DNA of 64,000 bases, taken from assembly GCF_025136295.1 (NCBI RefSeq), contig NZ_CP062788.1:2807588-2871587 (forward strand), written 5' to 3'. The notes beneath the pieces are model-generated. The model saw nothing but the letters and a program-made list of their open reading frames with translations, was not told where the DNA came from and searched no databases. Shown here piece after piece: positions 1 to 8,782 of the stretch; position 1 is the first letter of the stretch; the number at the start of each line of letters is the position of its first letter. The stretch is from Aestuariispira ectoiniformans. Its GTDB lineage: Bacteria > Pseudomonadota > Alphaproteobacteria > UBA8366 > Aestuariispiraceae. A program made the position numbers and the translations under genes.

Positions 1-335
1 TGGGGCTTGCGGCACCGACAAGCGCCAGTCAGGTTCCGGTGGACGTGGACCTGGCCAGGGTACGCCGCTGCATCAGGGAAAAAAAGAAAATTGCACTGAG
101 CTATTGCGATGAGAAGGGGGACCCCAGTGAAAGGATCATTTGGCCTTTGACGCTGGCCTTTTTTGGACCCGTCTGGAATATCATTGGCTGGTGCGAATTA
201 CGTAATGATTTCCGGGCCTTCCGGCCTGACCGCATGATAAAGGCTGAATTTCTTGACGCCTATTTCCCGGACCAGCCCGGGCGGCGTCTCGTTGACTATC
301 TGAAACGCATGGGAATGCAGCCGAAAGATCTATAA
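1..335 (+). CDS. WYL-domain transcriptional regulator, C-terminal part
   Basis: The frame is open from the left edge (first codon at base 3) to TAA at 333-335, so this is the 3' end of a longer gene. It reads as the second half of a WYL domain: a basic stretch RRCIREKKKIALSY, then IIWPLTLAFFGPVWNIIGWCELRNDFRAF, and an RPDRM segment. This arrangement is typical of YafY-type regulators, which have an N-terminal winged HTH and a ligand-sensing WYL domain. GTG at base 39 could act as a start but would leave only half a domain. Its target genes cannot be inferred here. Confidence 0.8.
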   Translation, partial: GLAAPTSASQVPVDVDLARVRRCIREKKKIALSYCDEKGDPSERIIWPLTLAFFGPVWNIIGWCELRNDFRAFRPDRMIKAEFLDAYFPDQPGRRLVDYLKRMGMQPKDL

Positions 336-448
336 GCGTGAATGGCAAGTGGCGGAATCTTCACGGCCAATGGCGACCCTGGCGGTAGAACGCGTCCATT
401 TTCCGCTTTATGCTGTGCTTCTCTTGAATGTCAAAAGGGAAGGGTGAC

Positions 449-934
449 ATGGAAGACCTTGAGGTCAGGCCATTCGGTCTGGAGGACGTTCCGAATCTAT
501 TGGAATTAATGAAGGGGCTGGCAACCTTTGAGGGATATATCAATCAGTTTCAGGTCACTGAGGATGCTTTGATTGAGCGGGGCCTGGGAGATAATCCCCA
601 GTTTGAGGCTCTTGTTGCTACGCATCCCGATTCACAAGACCTACTGGGCATGACCGTTCTCTACACAATCCCTTACAATTATGACCTTCGCCCATCACTG
701 GTTATGAAGGAACTTTTTGTCGCCGCAGAAGCCCGCGGTATGGGCGTTGGCCAGTCTTTGTTTAAAGCGGTTGTAAAACGCGCACAGCAACTGGATTGCC
801 CACGGATTTTATGGACAGTTCTACAGACAAATGAGCCCGCCATGCATTTCTATCGTCAGCAGGGTGCAGGGCCGGATGAGGTGTGGGAAGGGTGGCTTCT
901 CAAGGAAGAGAACTTTGCGGAAGCTCTTTGCTGA
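449..934 (+). CDS. GNAT family N-acetyltransferase
   Basis: A 161-residue GCN5-type acetyltransferase. The acetyl-CoA binding motif A is visible as RGMGVGQSLFKAVVKRA, followed by the usual strand-helix WTVLQTNEPAMHFYRQQGA. The N-terminal half (LLELMKGLATFEGY and an EDALIERGLG segment) resembles the diamine/thialysine acetyltransferase branch, so a polyamine-like amine substrate is possible but not shown. I start at ATG 449 because AGGGAAGGG lies just upstream; an in-frame ATG at 428 is the alternative. It converges on mazG with a 5-base gap. Confidence 0.85.
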   Translation: MEDLEVRPFGLEDVPNLLELMKGLATFEGYINQFQVTEDALIERGLGDNPQFEALVATHPDSQDLLGMTVLYTIPYNYDLRPSLVMKELFVAAEARGMGVGQSLFKAVVKRAQQLDCPRILWTVLQTNEPAMHFYRQQGAGPDEVWEGWLLKEENFAEALC

Positions 935-939
935 TATGG

Positions 940-1743
940 CTATTCCTCACCCATTTCCCGCAGGGTCTGTTTCACAAACTGCCAACGTGCCTCCATTTCC
1001 TCAAGGCTCTGGTCCTTCAAATGCTGTCCCTCTGTTTCAAAGCTGTTCTCCATTGCCTTGAAACGTCTGGTGAATTTTGCATTTGCCTTGCGAAGGGAAA
1101 CTTCCGGGTCGATGTCCAGATGACGTGCAAGATTGGCCATGCAGAAAAGCAGGTCACCCAATTCATCCTCTAGACGAGCCCGTGGGGCCTTGATCGCGAT
1201 CTCATGGCGCAATTCGCCGATTTCTTCCTCAATCTTGGCAAAGATATCATCGGTCTTTTGCCAGTCAAATTTGACCCGGGCTGCCCGTTTGGTGAGCTTT
1301 TCAGCGCGTAACAGGGCAGGGAGGCTCTGTGCGACGCCATCCAGGGCACTGGAATCCTGTCCCTTTTCCCGCCGTTCGGCTGCCTTTGTTTCCTCCCAAC
1401 TGACGCGCACGGCCTCGGGGTTATCTGCATCTTGGTCGCCAAATACATGGGGGTGGCGTCTGATCATCTTGTTTGCAATGGCATCCGCCACGTCATCGAA
1501 AGTGAAATGATTTTCTTCTTCGGCCATGCGGGCATGGAAGACCACCTGCAGCAACAGGTCACCCAGTTCGTCACGAAGCTCTGCCATGTCGCCATGCTCG
1601 ATCGCATCTGCGACTTCATAGGCTTCTTCGATAGTGTATGGTGCGATCGTCTCAAAATTCTGTTCCAGATCCCAAGGACAACCGCCGTCGGGGTTGCGAA
1701 GTTGGGCCATGATGTCGATAAGACGATCAGTATTCCGGGACAT
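940..1743 (-). CDS. mazG: Nucleoside triphosphate pyrophosphohydrolase MazG
   Basis: A 267-residue protein with two tandem MazG domains, the usual full-length form. MazG hydrolyses NTPs and dNTPs to the monophosphate and pyrophosphate, cleansing the nucleotide pool and affecting (p)ppGpp. The first domain has GGCPWDLEQ near residue 20, the metal-binding EE of TIEEAYEVADAI, and ELRDELGDLLLQ. The second domain repeats the pattern as EEEIGELRHEI and LEDELGDLLFCMANLARHL. It is a single gene: the gap to the upstream GcvT-like gene is 136 bases. Confidence 0.93.
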   Translation of the reverse strand: MSRNTDRLIDIMAQLRNPDGGCPWDLEQNFETIAPYTIEEAYEVADAIEHGDMAELRDELGDLLLQVVFHARMAEEENHFTFDDVADAIANKMIRRHPHVFGDQDADNPEAVRVSWEETKAAERREKGQDSSALDGVAQSLPALLRAEKLTKRAARVKFDWQKTDDIFAKIEEEIGELRHEIAIKAPRARLEDELGDLLFCMANLARHLDIDPEVSLRKANAKFTRRFKAMENSFETEGQHLKDQSLEEMEARWQFVKQTLREMGEE

Positions 1744-1879
1744 GAAAGACTCTCATTGCTGGGTGAGGTAAAAAAGCCCGCGCAGCCTACAAACCTTGCA
1801 CGCATCATGCAATGGTCAGGGCAGGGCACATTTCTATCAGGTGAACCTCTTGAAGGTGTTTTAACGCTAACTTTTATTG

Positions 1880-3214
1880 TTAGTCCGTCCAATCCCTACC
1901 TTTTGCCATGGCGCGCTCACGGGCGCTTGGATTAACCGAAGGTCGGAAAGGAACGTCGCAAACCTCTGCCTTGACGGCCTTTCCCGATGCATCCGAATAG
2001 GCTTCAGGCAACTCAACCTTGAGTGCTGTACCGACCTTCGCAAATGTTGGCGGAACATATCCTAATGCGATATTGATATTGAGTTCAGGTGACCACCAGG
2101 GGGACGTTACGTAGCCAATCCGGTGGCTATCGTTGTCTTGGATAAGCCAGAAGTCCGGAGCGTAGTCAGTGATGGGTTTTCCGCCAAGCTTGAGGCCCAC
2201 CAGCTTCTGCTTGAATGGATAACGGCCAGCGTCAATTTCCGCCCGTTGTGCTTCTAGTGACGCTTTGCCAATATAGTCCGCTTTCTTTTTTCGGGGCACC
2301 TGATAGGCAAGATTAACCTGAAAGGGTGATGTTTCTATATCCATATCCTGGCCCCAAGAGAGGATACCAGCCGCAATACGGCGATGGTGTGCAGGCGCAA
2401 TGACGCGCAACCCGTAGCGCGCGCCGATCCCTCTGATGGTGTACCACACGCTCTCGGCATGCAATGTGGCATTCCTGGGATAGACCTCATAACCTTTCTC
2501 ACCACTAAAGCCGGTTTGGCTAATGATGACGGACGCATCGCCGATTGTGGCTTCCATCATGCCATAGTAGGGAATATCGCGAATATGTTCGCCGACAAGA
2601 TCCACCATTAATTCTTCGGAAAGCGGCCCCTGGATTTGCAGGGGCGCCACATCAATCTCGGTAATATCGACGTCCCATCTGCGTCCCACATTTACCCCCT
2701 GTAGCCAGAGCAACAGGTCGGAATCGGATACTGAAAACCAGAACTCATCCTTCGAAAGGCGGAGTAGAACCGGATCGTTAAGAATGCCGCCGTTCTCATT
2801 GCAAAGAATACAATATTTCCCATGCATTGGTTCGATTTTGGTAGCGTCACGGGTAATGACAAAATCCACAAATGCCTCTGCATCCGGGCCATTGACCTGG
2901 ATTTGCCGTTCCACCGATACATTCCACAGAGTAACGCGATTGACGAGGGCATCATACTCGGCCATCGCACCACCGTTCTCAGGGCGCACATATCCGCGCG
3001 GGTGATACATTCGATTGTAAACAGTCGCACGCCAGGCACCGGCCTCAATTGATAGGTGCCAGAAAGGGGACTTTCGGACCCGGGTTGAAATCAGCATCTC
3101 AACTGGTGTTGGACCGGATTGTCGCAAATTATAAGGGACTATTCGATCGGACTGGTCGACGCTTGGGACATTTGGATGAATATATGTTGGTGCGGTTGAG
3201 TTCTGCTCATTCAT
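1880..3214 (-). CDS. GcvT/DmdA-like folate-dependent aminomethyltransferase family protein
   Basis: A 444-residue member of the glycine-cleavage T-protein superfamily, which moves one-carbon groups to tetrahydrofolate. Family features include RVTLWNVSVERQIQVNGPDA near the N-terminus, LQIQGPLSEELM, SQTGFSGEKGYEVYP in the middle, and a C-terminal barrel with GKPI and IGYVTSPWWSPELN. It is longer than the gcvT of the glycine cleavage operon, and gcvH and gcvP are absent, so a stand-alone demethylase is likely; DMSP demethylase-like or a related methyl donor are candidates. ATG 3214 follows GAGGAG. Divergent from the VOC gene. Confidence 0.75.
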   Translation of the reverse strand: MNEQNSTAPTYIHPNVPSVDQSDRIVPYNLRQSGPTPVEMLISTRVRKSPFWHLSIEAGAWRATVYNRMYHPRGYVRPENGGAMAEYDALVNRVTLWNVSVERQIQVNGPDAEAFVDFVITRDATKIEPMHGKYCILCNENGGILNDPVLLRLSKDEFWFSVSDSDLLLWLQGVNVGRRWDVDITEIDVAPLQIQGPLSEELMVDLVGEHIRDIPYYGMMEATIGDASVIISQTGFSGEKGYEVYPRNATLHAESVWYTIRGIGARYGLRVIAPAHHRRIAAGILSWGQDMDIETSPFQVNLAYQVPRKKKADYIGKASLEAQRAEIDAGRYPFKQKLVGLKLGGKPITDYAPDFWLIQDNDSHRIGYVTSPWWSPELNINIALGYVPPTFAKVGTALKVELPEAYSDASGKAVKAEVCDVPFRPSVNPSARERAMAKGRDWTD

Positions 3215-3337
3215 GGGAATGTTCTCCTCAAAAGCAGCTTTAGGTCACGTGCTCCTAGTCAAATCGACAACCTCATTAAATAAAAGGTGACCATAAGGGA
3301 CGCAGAGTTCAACCCCTCCTATTTAAACACATTAACA

Positions 3338-3355
3338 CCATAATGTATATTATGG
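3338..3355. promoter_or_regulatory. Palindrome between divergent genes, possible operator
   Basis: The sequence CCATAAT-GTAT-ATTATGG is a perfect 7-bp inverted repeat with a 4-base spacer. It sits in the AT-rich 232-base gap between the divergent GcvT-like and VOC genes. Its position suits an operator for a dimeric regulator acting on one or both promoters. No regulator gene is adjacent, so the assignment is by position and symmetry only. Confidence 0.4.
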
Positions 3356-3446
3356 AAAATATTGTCATGGATACAACAGCGTTGTTGCGGATACGTTAGC
3401 CACGGCTTACGTCTACACAACAAATGAACTGCGAGGTTTGGCCATT

Positions 3447-3851
3447 ATGTTTAGTCATGTAACAGTCGGCTCGAATAATCTTGAACGGGCTGAAATATTC
3501 TATGATGCACTTTTGACGCCTTTAGGCCTGGTTCAACGCCCAGTAACACCTGACGGCGGTCCAAAGTCACGTTGTTGGATTATACCTGAACGGTCGTTAC
3601 CTCGGTTTTATGTCTATGAGCCTTACGACCGGAAGCCAGCATCGGCTGCGAATGGCGGCATGGTCGCGTTTGAAGCCCCCTCAATCGATGCCGTGAATGC
3701 GGCCTATGCTGCGGCTATTGATGCGCGCGGCGCTTGCGCCGGCCCCCCGGGGCCACGTCCACATTATGGTGACGGATACTATGGAGCCTATTTAAAAGAT
3801 CCGGACGGTAACAAGGTCCATATCGTCTATCGCGGTGATATACGCGATTAA
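3447..3851 (+). CDS. VOC family protein (glyoxalase/bleomycin resistance fold)
   Basis: A 134-residue single-domain vicinal-oxygen-chelate protein. It opens with FSHVTVGSNNLERAEIFYDALL, where the His is the usual first metal ligand. It ends with the paired motif YGAYLKDPDGNKVHIVY, where the Asp-Pro-Asp-Gly-Asn turn is diagnostic. Substrates across the family vary (methylglyoxal-glutathione, fosfomycin, aromatic diols) and none can be chosen here. I prefer ATG 3447, which has GCGAGG ten bases upstream, over TTG 3438. Confidence 0.85.
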   Translation: MFSHVTVGSNNLERAEIFYDALLTPLGLVQRPVTPDGGPKSRCWIIPERSLPRFYVYEPYDRKPASAANGGMVAFEAPSIDAVNAAYAAAIDARGACAGPPGPRPHYGDGYYGAYLKDPDGNKVHIVYRGDIRD

Positions 3852-3859
3852 TAGATTCC

Positions 3860-4630
3860 CTATATATCCAGAACCAGTCCGTCATAGGCCGGTTCGACAT
3901 GATCTGGAAGCTCCTTGCAGAGCGTCTGGTAGTCCATGCGCGTGTTCATATGCGTAATGATCGCATGACGCGGCCGCACCCGGTTGATCCAATTAAGTGT
4001 CTTGTCCAGATGCGCATGGGTGCTGTGTTCGTCCAACTGCAATGCATCGACGATCCAGGTCTCAATTCCATGCAGAACATAGAACGCGTCCTCGCTGAGT
4101 TCGACGACATCTGTTGAGTAAGCAAAATTTCCAATACGAAAGCCCAGCGAGATCGAATGTCCGTGGTCCTGGATGAATGGAATGATCTTTATTCCTTTGA
4201 TCTCAAAAGGATCATTGATGATATGCGGTGTCAGAACCGGCTTGTAGAAATAGCGCCCGGCCTTTGGATCCAAGGGCGTAAAACAATATTCGAACCGGTG
4301 CTTGAGGTCTGAAAGTGTTTCGACGTCGCCGTAGACAGGGATTTCCGATTTCATCGCATGGCACAGCCAGCGCAGGTCATCAATGCCGTGGCAATGGTCC
4401 GCATGGGCATGCGTGAACAAAACAGCATCAAGATGGCGGACATTGGCGTCCAGCAACTGTTCCCGACAATCCGGTGACGTGTCGATGAGGATCGTCACGT
4501 CATCGACTTCCACAAGAATTGACGCCCGGCGCCGCCGGTTGCGCGGTTCATCGGGATCGCAATCCCCCCAGCCAATCCCGACTTGGGGAACGCCGCCAGA
4601 GGTTCCACAGCCCAGAACCGTCACTTTCAT
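3860..4630 (-). CDS. MBL-fold metallohydrolase (PhnP-like)
   Basis: A 256-residue metallo-beta-lactamase-fold hydrolase. The metal-binding HxHxDH motif is at residues 74-79 (HAHADH). It is preceded by LGCGTSGGVP at the N-terminus and the ILIDTSPD strand, and followed by IIPFIQDHGHS and a late ITHMNT histidine. The N-terminal motif is typical of the PhnP/cyclic phosphodiesterase branch that accompanies tatD in many alphaproteobacteria. It lies three bases downstream of tatD, so the two are co-transcribed. Confidence 0.85.
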   Translation of the reverse strand: MKVTVLGCGTSGGVPQVGIGWGDCDPDEPRNRRRRASILVEVDDVTILIDTSPDCREQLLDANVRHLDAVLFTHAHADHCHGIDDLRWLCHAMKSEIPVYGDVETLSDLKHRFEYCFTPLDPKAGRYFYKPVLTPHIINDPFEIKGIKIIPFIQDHGHSISLGFRIGNFAYSTDVVELSEDAFYVLHGIETWIVDALQLDEHSTHAHLDKTLNWINRVRPRHAIITHMNTRMDYQTLCKELPDHVEPAYDGLVLDI

Positions 4631-4633
4631 GGC

Positions 4634-5425
4634 CTAGTCCTTTGAAGGAGCTGTCGCTTTAGAGAACAGCCGGAAGAAATTCTGTGTTGTCGCTTCGGCA
4701 AGCTGAACCTGGGAAATTCCCTGCAGTTCAGCCACTTTATCGGCCGTATGAATGACATAGGACGGCTCATTCACTTTGCCACGGTTGGGAACCGGTGCAA
4801 GATATGGAGCATCGGTCTCAACCAGGATTTTATCCAATGGCAAGTGCATGACAGTGTCCTGGATGTCTTTGGCAGACTTGAAGGTTACAATCCCGGAAAG
4901 AGAAATACTGAACCCGATTTCCATAGATTTTTCAGCCAGTTCCCGGCTTGATGTGAAGCAGTGAATGAGGCCGGGAAATGCACCTTTTGAATATTCTTCA
5001 TGAAGAATTTCGATCGTGTCCACTTCAGCTTCCCGGGTATGAACAATCAAAGGAAGCTGCGTTGCACGGGCTGCCTCGATATGCGCGCGGAAACTTGTTT
5101 TCTGCTTTTCCCGCGGGCTGTGCTCATAAAAATAGTCCAGCCCTGTTTCCCCGATGCCGACCACTTTCGGATGCTGCGCCAGTTCAATCAGCTGTTCCGC
5201 GGTTACATCCGGTTCGTTTTCCGCTTCATGGGGATGGACGCCGACCGTGCAAAACACATTGTCGAAACGCTCAGCAATATTGCGAATCTTGTCGAACTGA
5301 CTGACCTTTGTCGAGATCGTTACAAGCGTCCCAACACCTGCGTCGCCAGCACGGGTAACAAGCTCGTCCAGGTCTTCGCCTTTGTCTTCCAGGTAGTCGA
5401 GATGGCAGTGGCTGTCGACCAGCAT
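4634..5425 (-). CDS. TatD family hydrolase (YcfH-like)
   Basis: A TatD-type metal-dependent deoxyribonuclease of 263 residues. It shows the N-terminal HxH (DSHCHLDYL, His6 and His8), GIGETGLDYFY with the bridging Glu, a HTRE histidine, IHCFTSS, and the VETDAPYLAP signature near the end. YcfH-type members are found beside metG and holB, as here. ATG 5425 overlaps the metG stop codon (TGATG), indicating translational coupling; the TTG one codon earlier is unlikely to be used. Confidence 0.9.
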   Translation of the reverse strand: MLVDSHCHLDYLEDKGEDLDELVTRAGDAGVGTLVTISTKVSQFDKIRNIAERFDNVFCTVGVHPHEAENEPDVTAEQLIELAQHPKVVGIGETGLDYFYEHSPREKQKTSFRAHIEAARATQLPLIVHTREAEVDTIEILHEEYSKGAFPGLIHCFTSSRELAEKSMEIGFSISLSGIVTFKSAKDIQDTVMHLPLDKILVETDAPYLAPVPNRGKVNEPSYVIHTADKVAELQGISQVQLAEATTQNFFRLFSKATAPSKD

Positions 5426-6981
5426 CAAGCCCCCTCACCTTCTTCCGGCGCGACAAAGCGCGGAAAAATACCTGCCGGTTTCGTCAGTTCCGTATTGGAA
5501 GCGAGCGCCTTATCCATGGATTCAAAGCTTCTGTCATCTTCAGGGATTTGAAGCAGGTCGAGCATCTTGGAGCAGGATTCAGGCATAACCGGCAGACAAA
5601 TCAGCGCCAACCGGCGGATCGTGTCCGCCAGGACATAAAGCACTGTTTCCATGCGGGCAAAATCAGTTTTGCGCAGCGCCCAGGGTGCCTGGGCGTCAAC
5701 GTAGCGGTTGGCATCACTGATAACGGCCCAGATGCATTCAAGGGCACGATGGAACGCCTGATTATCCATATGACCGCGAACTGTTGGAAGCATCGCTTTT
5801 GCGGCATCCAGCAAGGCTTGGTCTTCTTCGGTGAACGTACCTGGTTCTGGAATGCGTTTGTCGCAGTTCTTGTAGACCATGCTCAAAACGCGCTGGCACA
5901 AGTTACCAATGTCATTGGCCAGATCGTTATTCATGCGGCTGACCATCGCATTGTGGGAGAAGTCACCGTCATTGCCGAACGGCACTTCGCGCAGCAGGAA
6001 GTAACGCACCTGATCAAGGCCGTATTCGTCCACCAATTGCAGCGGATCAATGACATTGCCAACGGATTTGGAAATCTTCTGTCCCTCATTGGTCCACCAG
6101 CCATGGGCAAAAACACGGCCCGTGACGGGCAGGTCTGCCGCCATCAGGAACGCAGGCCAGTATACCGCGTGGAAACGCAGGATATCCTTGCCAACCATAT
6201 GAAGGTCAGCAGGCCAGAATTTCTTGAAGCTTTCGCATTCCTGGTCCGGATAACCGACGGCTGTCAGATAGTTTGTCAGCGCGTCCAACCAGACATACAT
6301 GATGTGGTCATCGTCATTGGGAACCGGCACGCCCCATTTGAAAGTCGTCCGTGAGACCGATAGGTCCTTCAGCCCGCCTTTGACAAAGCTGATGACCTCG
6401 TTTCTGCGGCTTTCCGGTTTGATGAACCCCGGATTGTCTTCATAGAACTGCAGCAGACGGTCCTGCCAGGCCGACAGGCGGAAGAAATAGCTGGGCTCTT
6501 CCACCCAGTCGACTTCCGCGCCACTGGGGGCGATCAGTTTGCCGTCCGGGCCTTTGGTTAATTCGGTTTCGGTGTAGAAGGCCTCGTCACGCACCGCATA
6601 CCAGCCTTCATAGGCGCCAAGGTAAATGTCGCCCTTCTCCACCAGTTTGTTCCACAGAGCCTGTGTCGCCTTTTTATGGCGTTCTTCGGTCGTGCGGATG
6701 AAATCGTCATTGCTGTAATTCATCCGTGCCGCAAGATCGCGGAAATTCTGGCTGACAGCATTGGTGAACTCGATCGGGGCAACGCCTGCTTTTTCTGCGG
6801 CTTTTTCAACTTTCTGGCCATGTTCGTCCGTACCGGTCAGAAAGTGAACGTCGAAGCCATCCATTCGCTTGAAGCGTGCCAGCACATCACAGGCCAGGGT
6901 CGTGTAGGCATGACCAATATGCGGTTTGTCATTCACGTAATAAATCGGCGTTGTGATGTAATAGCTGTTCCGGCCCGACAT
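5425..6981 (-). CDS. metG: Methionine--tRNA ligase
   Basis: A class I aminoacyl-tRNA synthetase of 518 residues that charges tRNA-Met. HIGH is at residues 21-24 and the second signature is KISKS in GQKISKSVGNVIDP. The insert after the first half contains no CxxC pairs, so this is the zinc-less short form, and it ends without a C-terminal Trbp111 dimerisation domain. I choose ATG 6981, with GGAAAG seven bases upstream, over ATG 6999. It is followed by overlapping tatD and preceded by holB in the same direction. Confidence 0.95.
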   Translation of the reverse strand: MSGRNSYYITTPIYYVNDKPHIGHAYTTLACDVLARFKRMDGFDVHFLTGTDEHGQKVEKAAEKAGVAPIEFTNAVSQNFRDLAARMNYSNDDFIRTTEERHKKATQALWNKLVEKGDIYLGAYEGWYAVRDEAFYTETELTKGPDGKLIAPSGAEVDWVEEPSYFFRLSAWQDRLLQFYEDNPGFIKPESRRNEVISFVKGGLKDLSVSRTTFKWGVPVPNDDDHIMYVWLDALTNYLTAVGYPDQECESFKKFWPADLHMVGKDILRFHAVYWPAFLMAADLPVTGRVFAHGWWTNEGQKISKSVGNVIDPLQLVDEYGLDQVRYFLLREVPFGNDGDFSHNAMVSRMNNDLANDIGNLCQRVLSMVYKNCDKRIPEPGTFTEEDQALLDAAKAMLPTVRGHMDNQAFHRALECIWAVISDANRYVDAQAPWALRKTDFARMETVLYVLADTIRRLALICLPVMPESCSKMLDLLQIPEDDRSFESMDKALASNTELTKPAGIFPRFVAPEEGEGA

Positions 6982-7027
6982 GCGCGTTCTTTCCGTCATT
7001 TATAATCATTTCATTGAAGACGCTTTT

Positions 7028-8134
7028 TTAACGCCGTTGCAGCGCAGTTTCCAGAGACAAAAACGCGCTGACGACGACTTGGCGCCGATCCAGATTGGAC
7101 GGACTTTCCGTTTTCCAAAGAAGGTCCATCAAGTTCTGCCGGATATCCATCCATTTGGCAATGCCAGCCTGTGCGGCACAGGCATCAAAAGCTGCGGTTT
7201 CTTCCATAATGATCGGCTGAGGATGCTGCTGTGTTGCCAGCGCCCTGATCATACGCTCCAGCCACCAGCCCGTCAGATTGCGGAAAACCGTATAGCTCTC
7301 CTTTGCTTCCTTCCGGGCAAAAGTTTCACCAAGGCCGTGAATTTTCTCAAGTGAAAGTGAGCCAGGAGAGGCAAACAGGGAAATGACGATCTGGAATAAA
7401 CTGAGGCCACCCTGGTCGGCCAGTTCGATTGCTTTTCCGATACTGCCTTCGGAAAGCCGTGCAATCGCCTGGCATTCTTCCGGAGACAATTCAGCGAAAC
7501 GGTTTTGCAGCGCCTCAATCACGGTGTCTTCCGGCAGAGCCTTCAGGGTCAGCTTGCGACAACGGGACCGAATTGTTGGCAACAGACGGCCCGGGGCATG
7601 GGAGACCATAAGGAAAACAGCCCGTTCCGGCGGCTCTTCCAGTACTTTCAACAAGGCATTGGCCGCATTGCGGTTCATATCGTCGATGGCATCCACGATA
7701 ACCACGCGCCATTCGCTCTCTGCCGGTGTCAGTCGAACAAATTCAGATGCCTTCCGAGCGATATCAACCGGAATATCATTTTCAGCAATTTTGTTGTTTT
7801 TGGGATTCAGCATCCCTTTTTCAATAACCATGAAGTCGCTATGACCGCCAGCATTCATCCGACGAACAATGCCGCTGTCCATATCAACGTCAAGGCTATC
7901 CGGGCTGTCGCCAAACAAGCCGCCGCCCTGTCCCCCTCCCGTCAGGATGAAGCGGGCAAAACGATAGGCCAGGGTCGCCTTCCCCACGCCCTTGGGACCA
8001 CAAATAAGCCAGGCGTGATGCAACCGTCCTGAATTCCAGCTATCCAGTAGTGTCTTTTCCGCTTCCGGATGACCGGCAAATTGGCGGCTATGTCTAGGGT
8101 CCTGCGGCGTTTGTTCAGTGGCGTCTTCGGTCAT
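7028..8134 (-). CDS. holB: DNA polymerase III subunit delta'
   Basis: A clamp-loader subunit of 368 residues. The AAA+ domain begins around residue 20 with AGHPEAEKTLLDSWNSGRLHHAW. The P-loop-like segment is GPKGVGKATLA, with Ala where ATP-hydrolysing subunits carry Ser or Thr. RVVIVDAIDDMNRNAANALLKVLEEPP and LLPTIRSRCRKL follow. It loads the beta clamp with delta and gamma/tau. ATG 8134 lies five bases after the tmk stop; the longer frame would overlap tmk. Confidence 0.92.
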   Translation of the reverse strand: MTEDATEQTPQDPRHSRQFAGHPEAEKTLLDSWNSGRLHHAWLICGPKGVGKATLAYRFARFILTGGGQGGGLFGDSPDSLDVDMDSGIVRRMNAGGHSDFMVIEKGMLNPKNNKIAENDIPVDIARKASEFVRLTPAESEWRVVIVDAIDDMNRNAANALLKVLEEPPERAVFLMVSHAPGRLLPTIRSRCRKLTLKALPEDTVIEALQNRFAELSPEECQAIARLSEGSIGKAIELADQGGLSLFQIVISLFASPGSLSLEKIHGLGETFARKEAKESYTVFRNLTGWWLERMIRALATQQHPQPIIMEETAAFDACAAQAGIAKWMDIRQNLMDLLWKTESPSNLDRRQVVVSAFLSLETALQRR

Positions 8135-8139
8135 GGTGG

Positions 8140-8778
8140 TTATTTTGCCAATAGATTGAATTTTTGGGCAACCGCCGTCCATACCGCATGTGCGACCTCT
8201 TCAATTCCGGCATTGGCATCAATTGTCGTAAACCTTTCGGGTTCACGACCAGCCATCTCTTCGAAGCCTGCCCGCATACGTTCGTGAAAAGCGATTTCCA
8301 TTTCCTCGTAGCGGGTTTCATCACCATCGCGCCCCTGCGTGCGCGCCAATCCTTCAGCAACAGGAAGATCGAGGAGAATTGTCATATCCGGCGTGAAATC
8401 ACCCAGAACAAGTTTATGGAGTTGCTGCACGGCTTCCCGGCCCAGCTCATGCCCGTATCCCTGGTAGGCCATTGTTGAATCGGCAAAACGGTCGCAGATC
8501 ACCCAGGTGTTTTTTGCCAATGCGGGTTTTATTACGCGCTCCACATGATCGCGTCGTGCCGCATAAAGCAAGAGAAGTTCTGTCATGGCGTCCCAGCGCC
8601 CGGGGTCTCCGGTCACCAGGAGCTTGCGAATTTCTTCGGCACCCGCCGATCCTCCGGGCTCCCTGGTTTTGAGAACCCTGATTCCGGCCTTTTCCAGGTG
8701 CTCTGTTAAAAAGGCGATTTGGGTGCTTTTGCCGGCACCCTCACCGCCTTCAAAACTAATAAACCGACCTTGGGCCAT
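8140..8778 (-). CDS. tmk: Thymidylate kinase
   Basis: A 212-residue dTMP kinase, which phosphorylates dTMP to dTDP. The P-loop is GGEGAGKST near residue 10, the DR(F/Y) segment is ICDRFADSTMAYQGYG, and the lid region is VAEGLARTQGRDGDETRYE. ATG 8778 is chosen because GGGGTGA lies about ten bases upstream, inside the end of the carboxypeptidase gene; GTG 8793 would overlap that gene. The order dacC-like, tmk, holB is common in alphaproteobacteria. Confidence 0.94.
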   Translation of the reverse strand: MAQGRFISFEGGEGAGKSTQIAFLTEHLEKAGIRVLKTREPGGSAGAEEIRKLLVTGDPGRWDAMTELLLLYAARRDHVERVIKPALAKNTWVICDRFADSTMAYQGYGHELGREAVQQLHKLVLGDFTPDMTILLDLPVAEGLARTQGRDGDETRYEEMEIAFHERMRAGFEEMAGREPERFTTIDANAGIEEVAHAVWTAVAQKFNLLAK

Positions 8779-8782
8779 ATGT

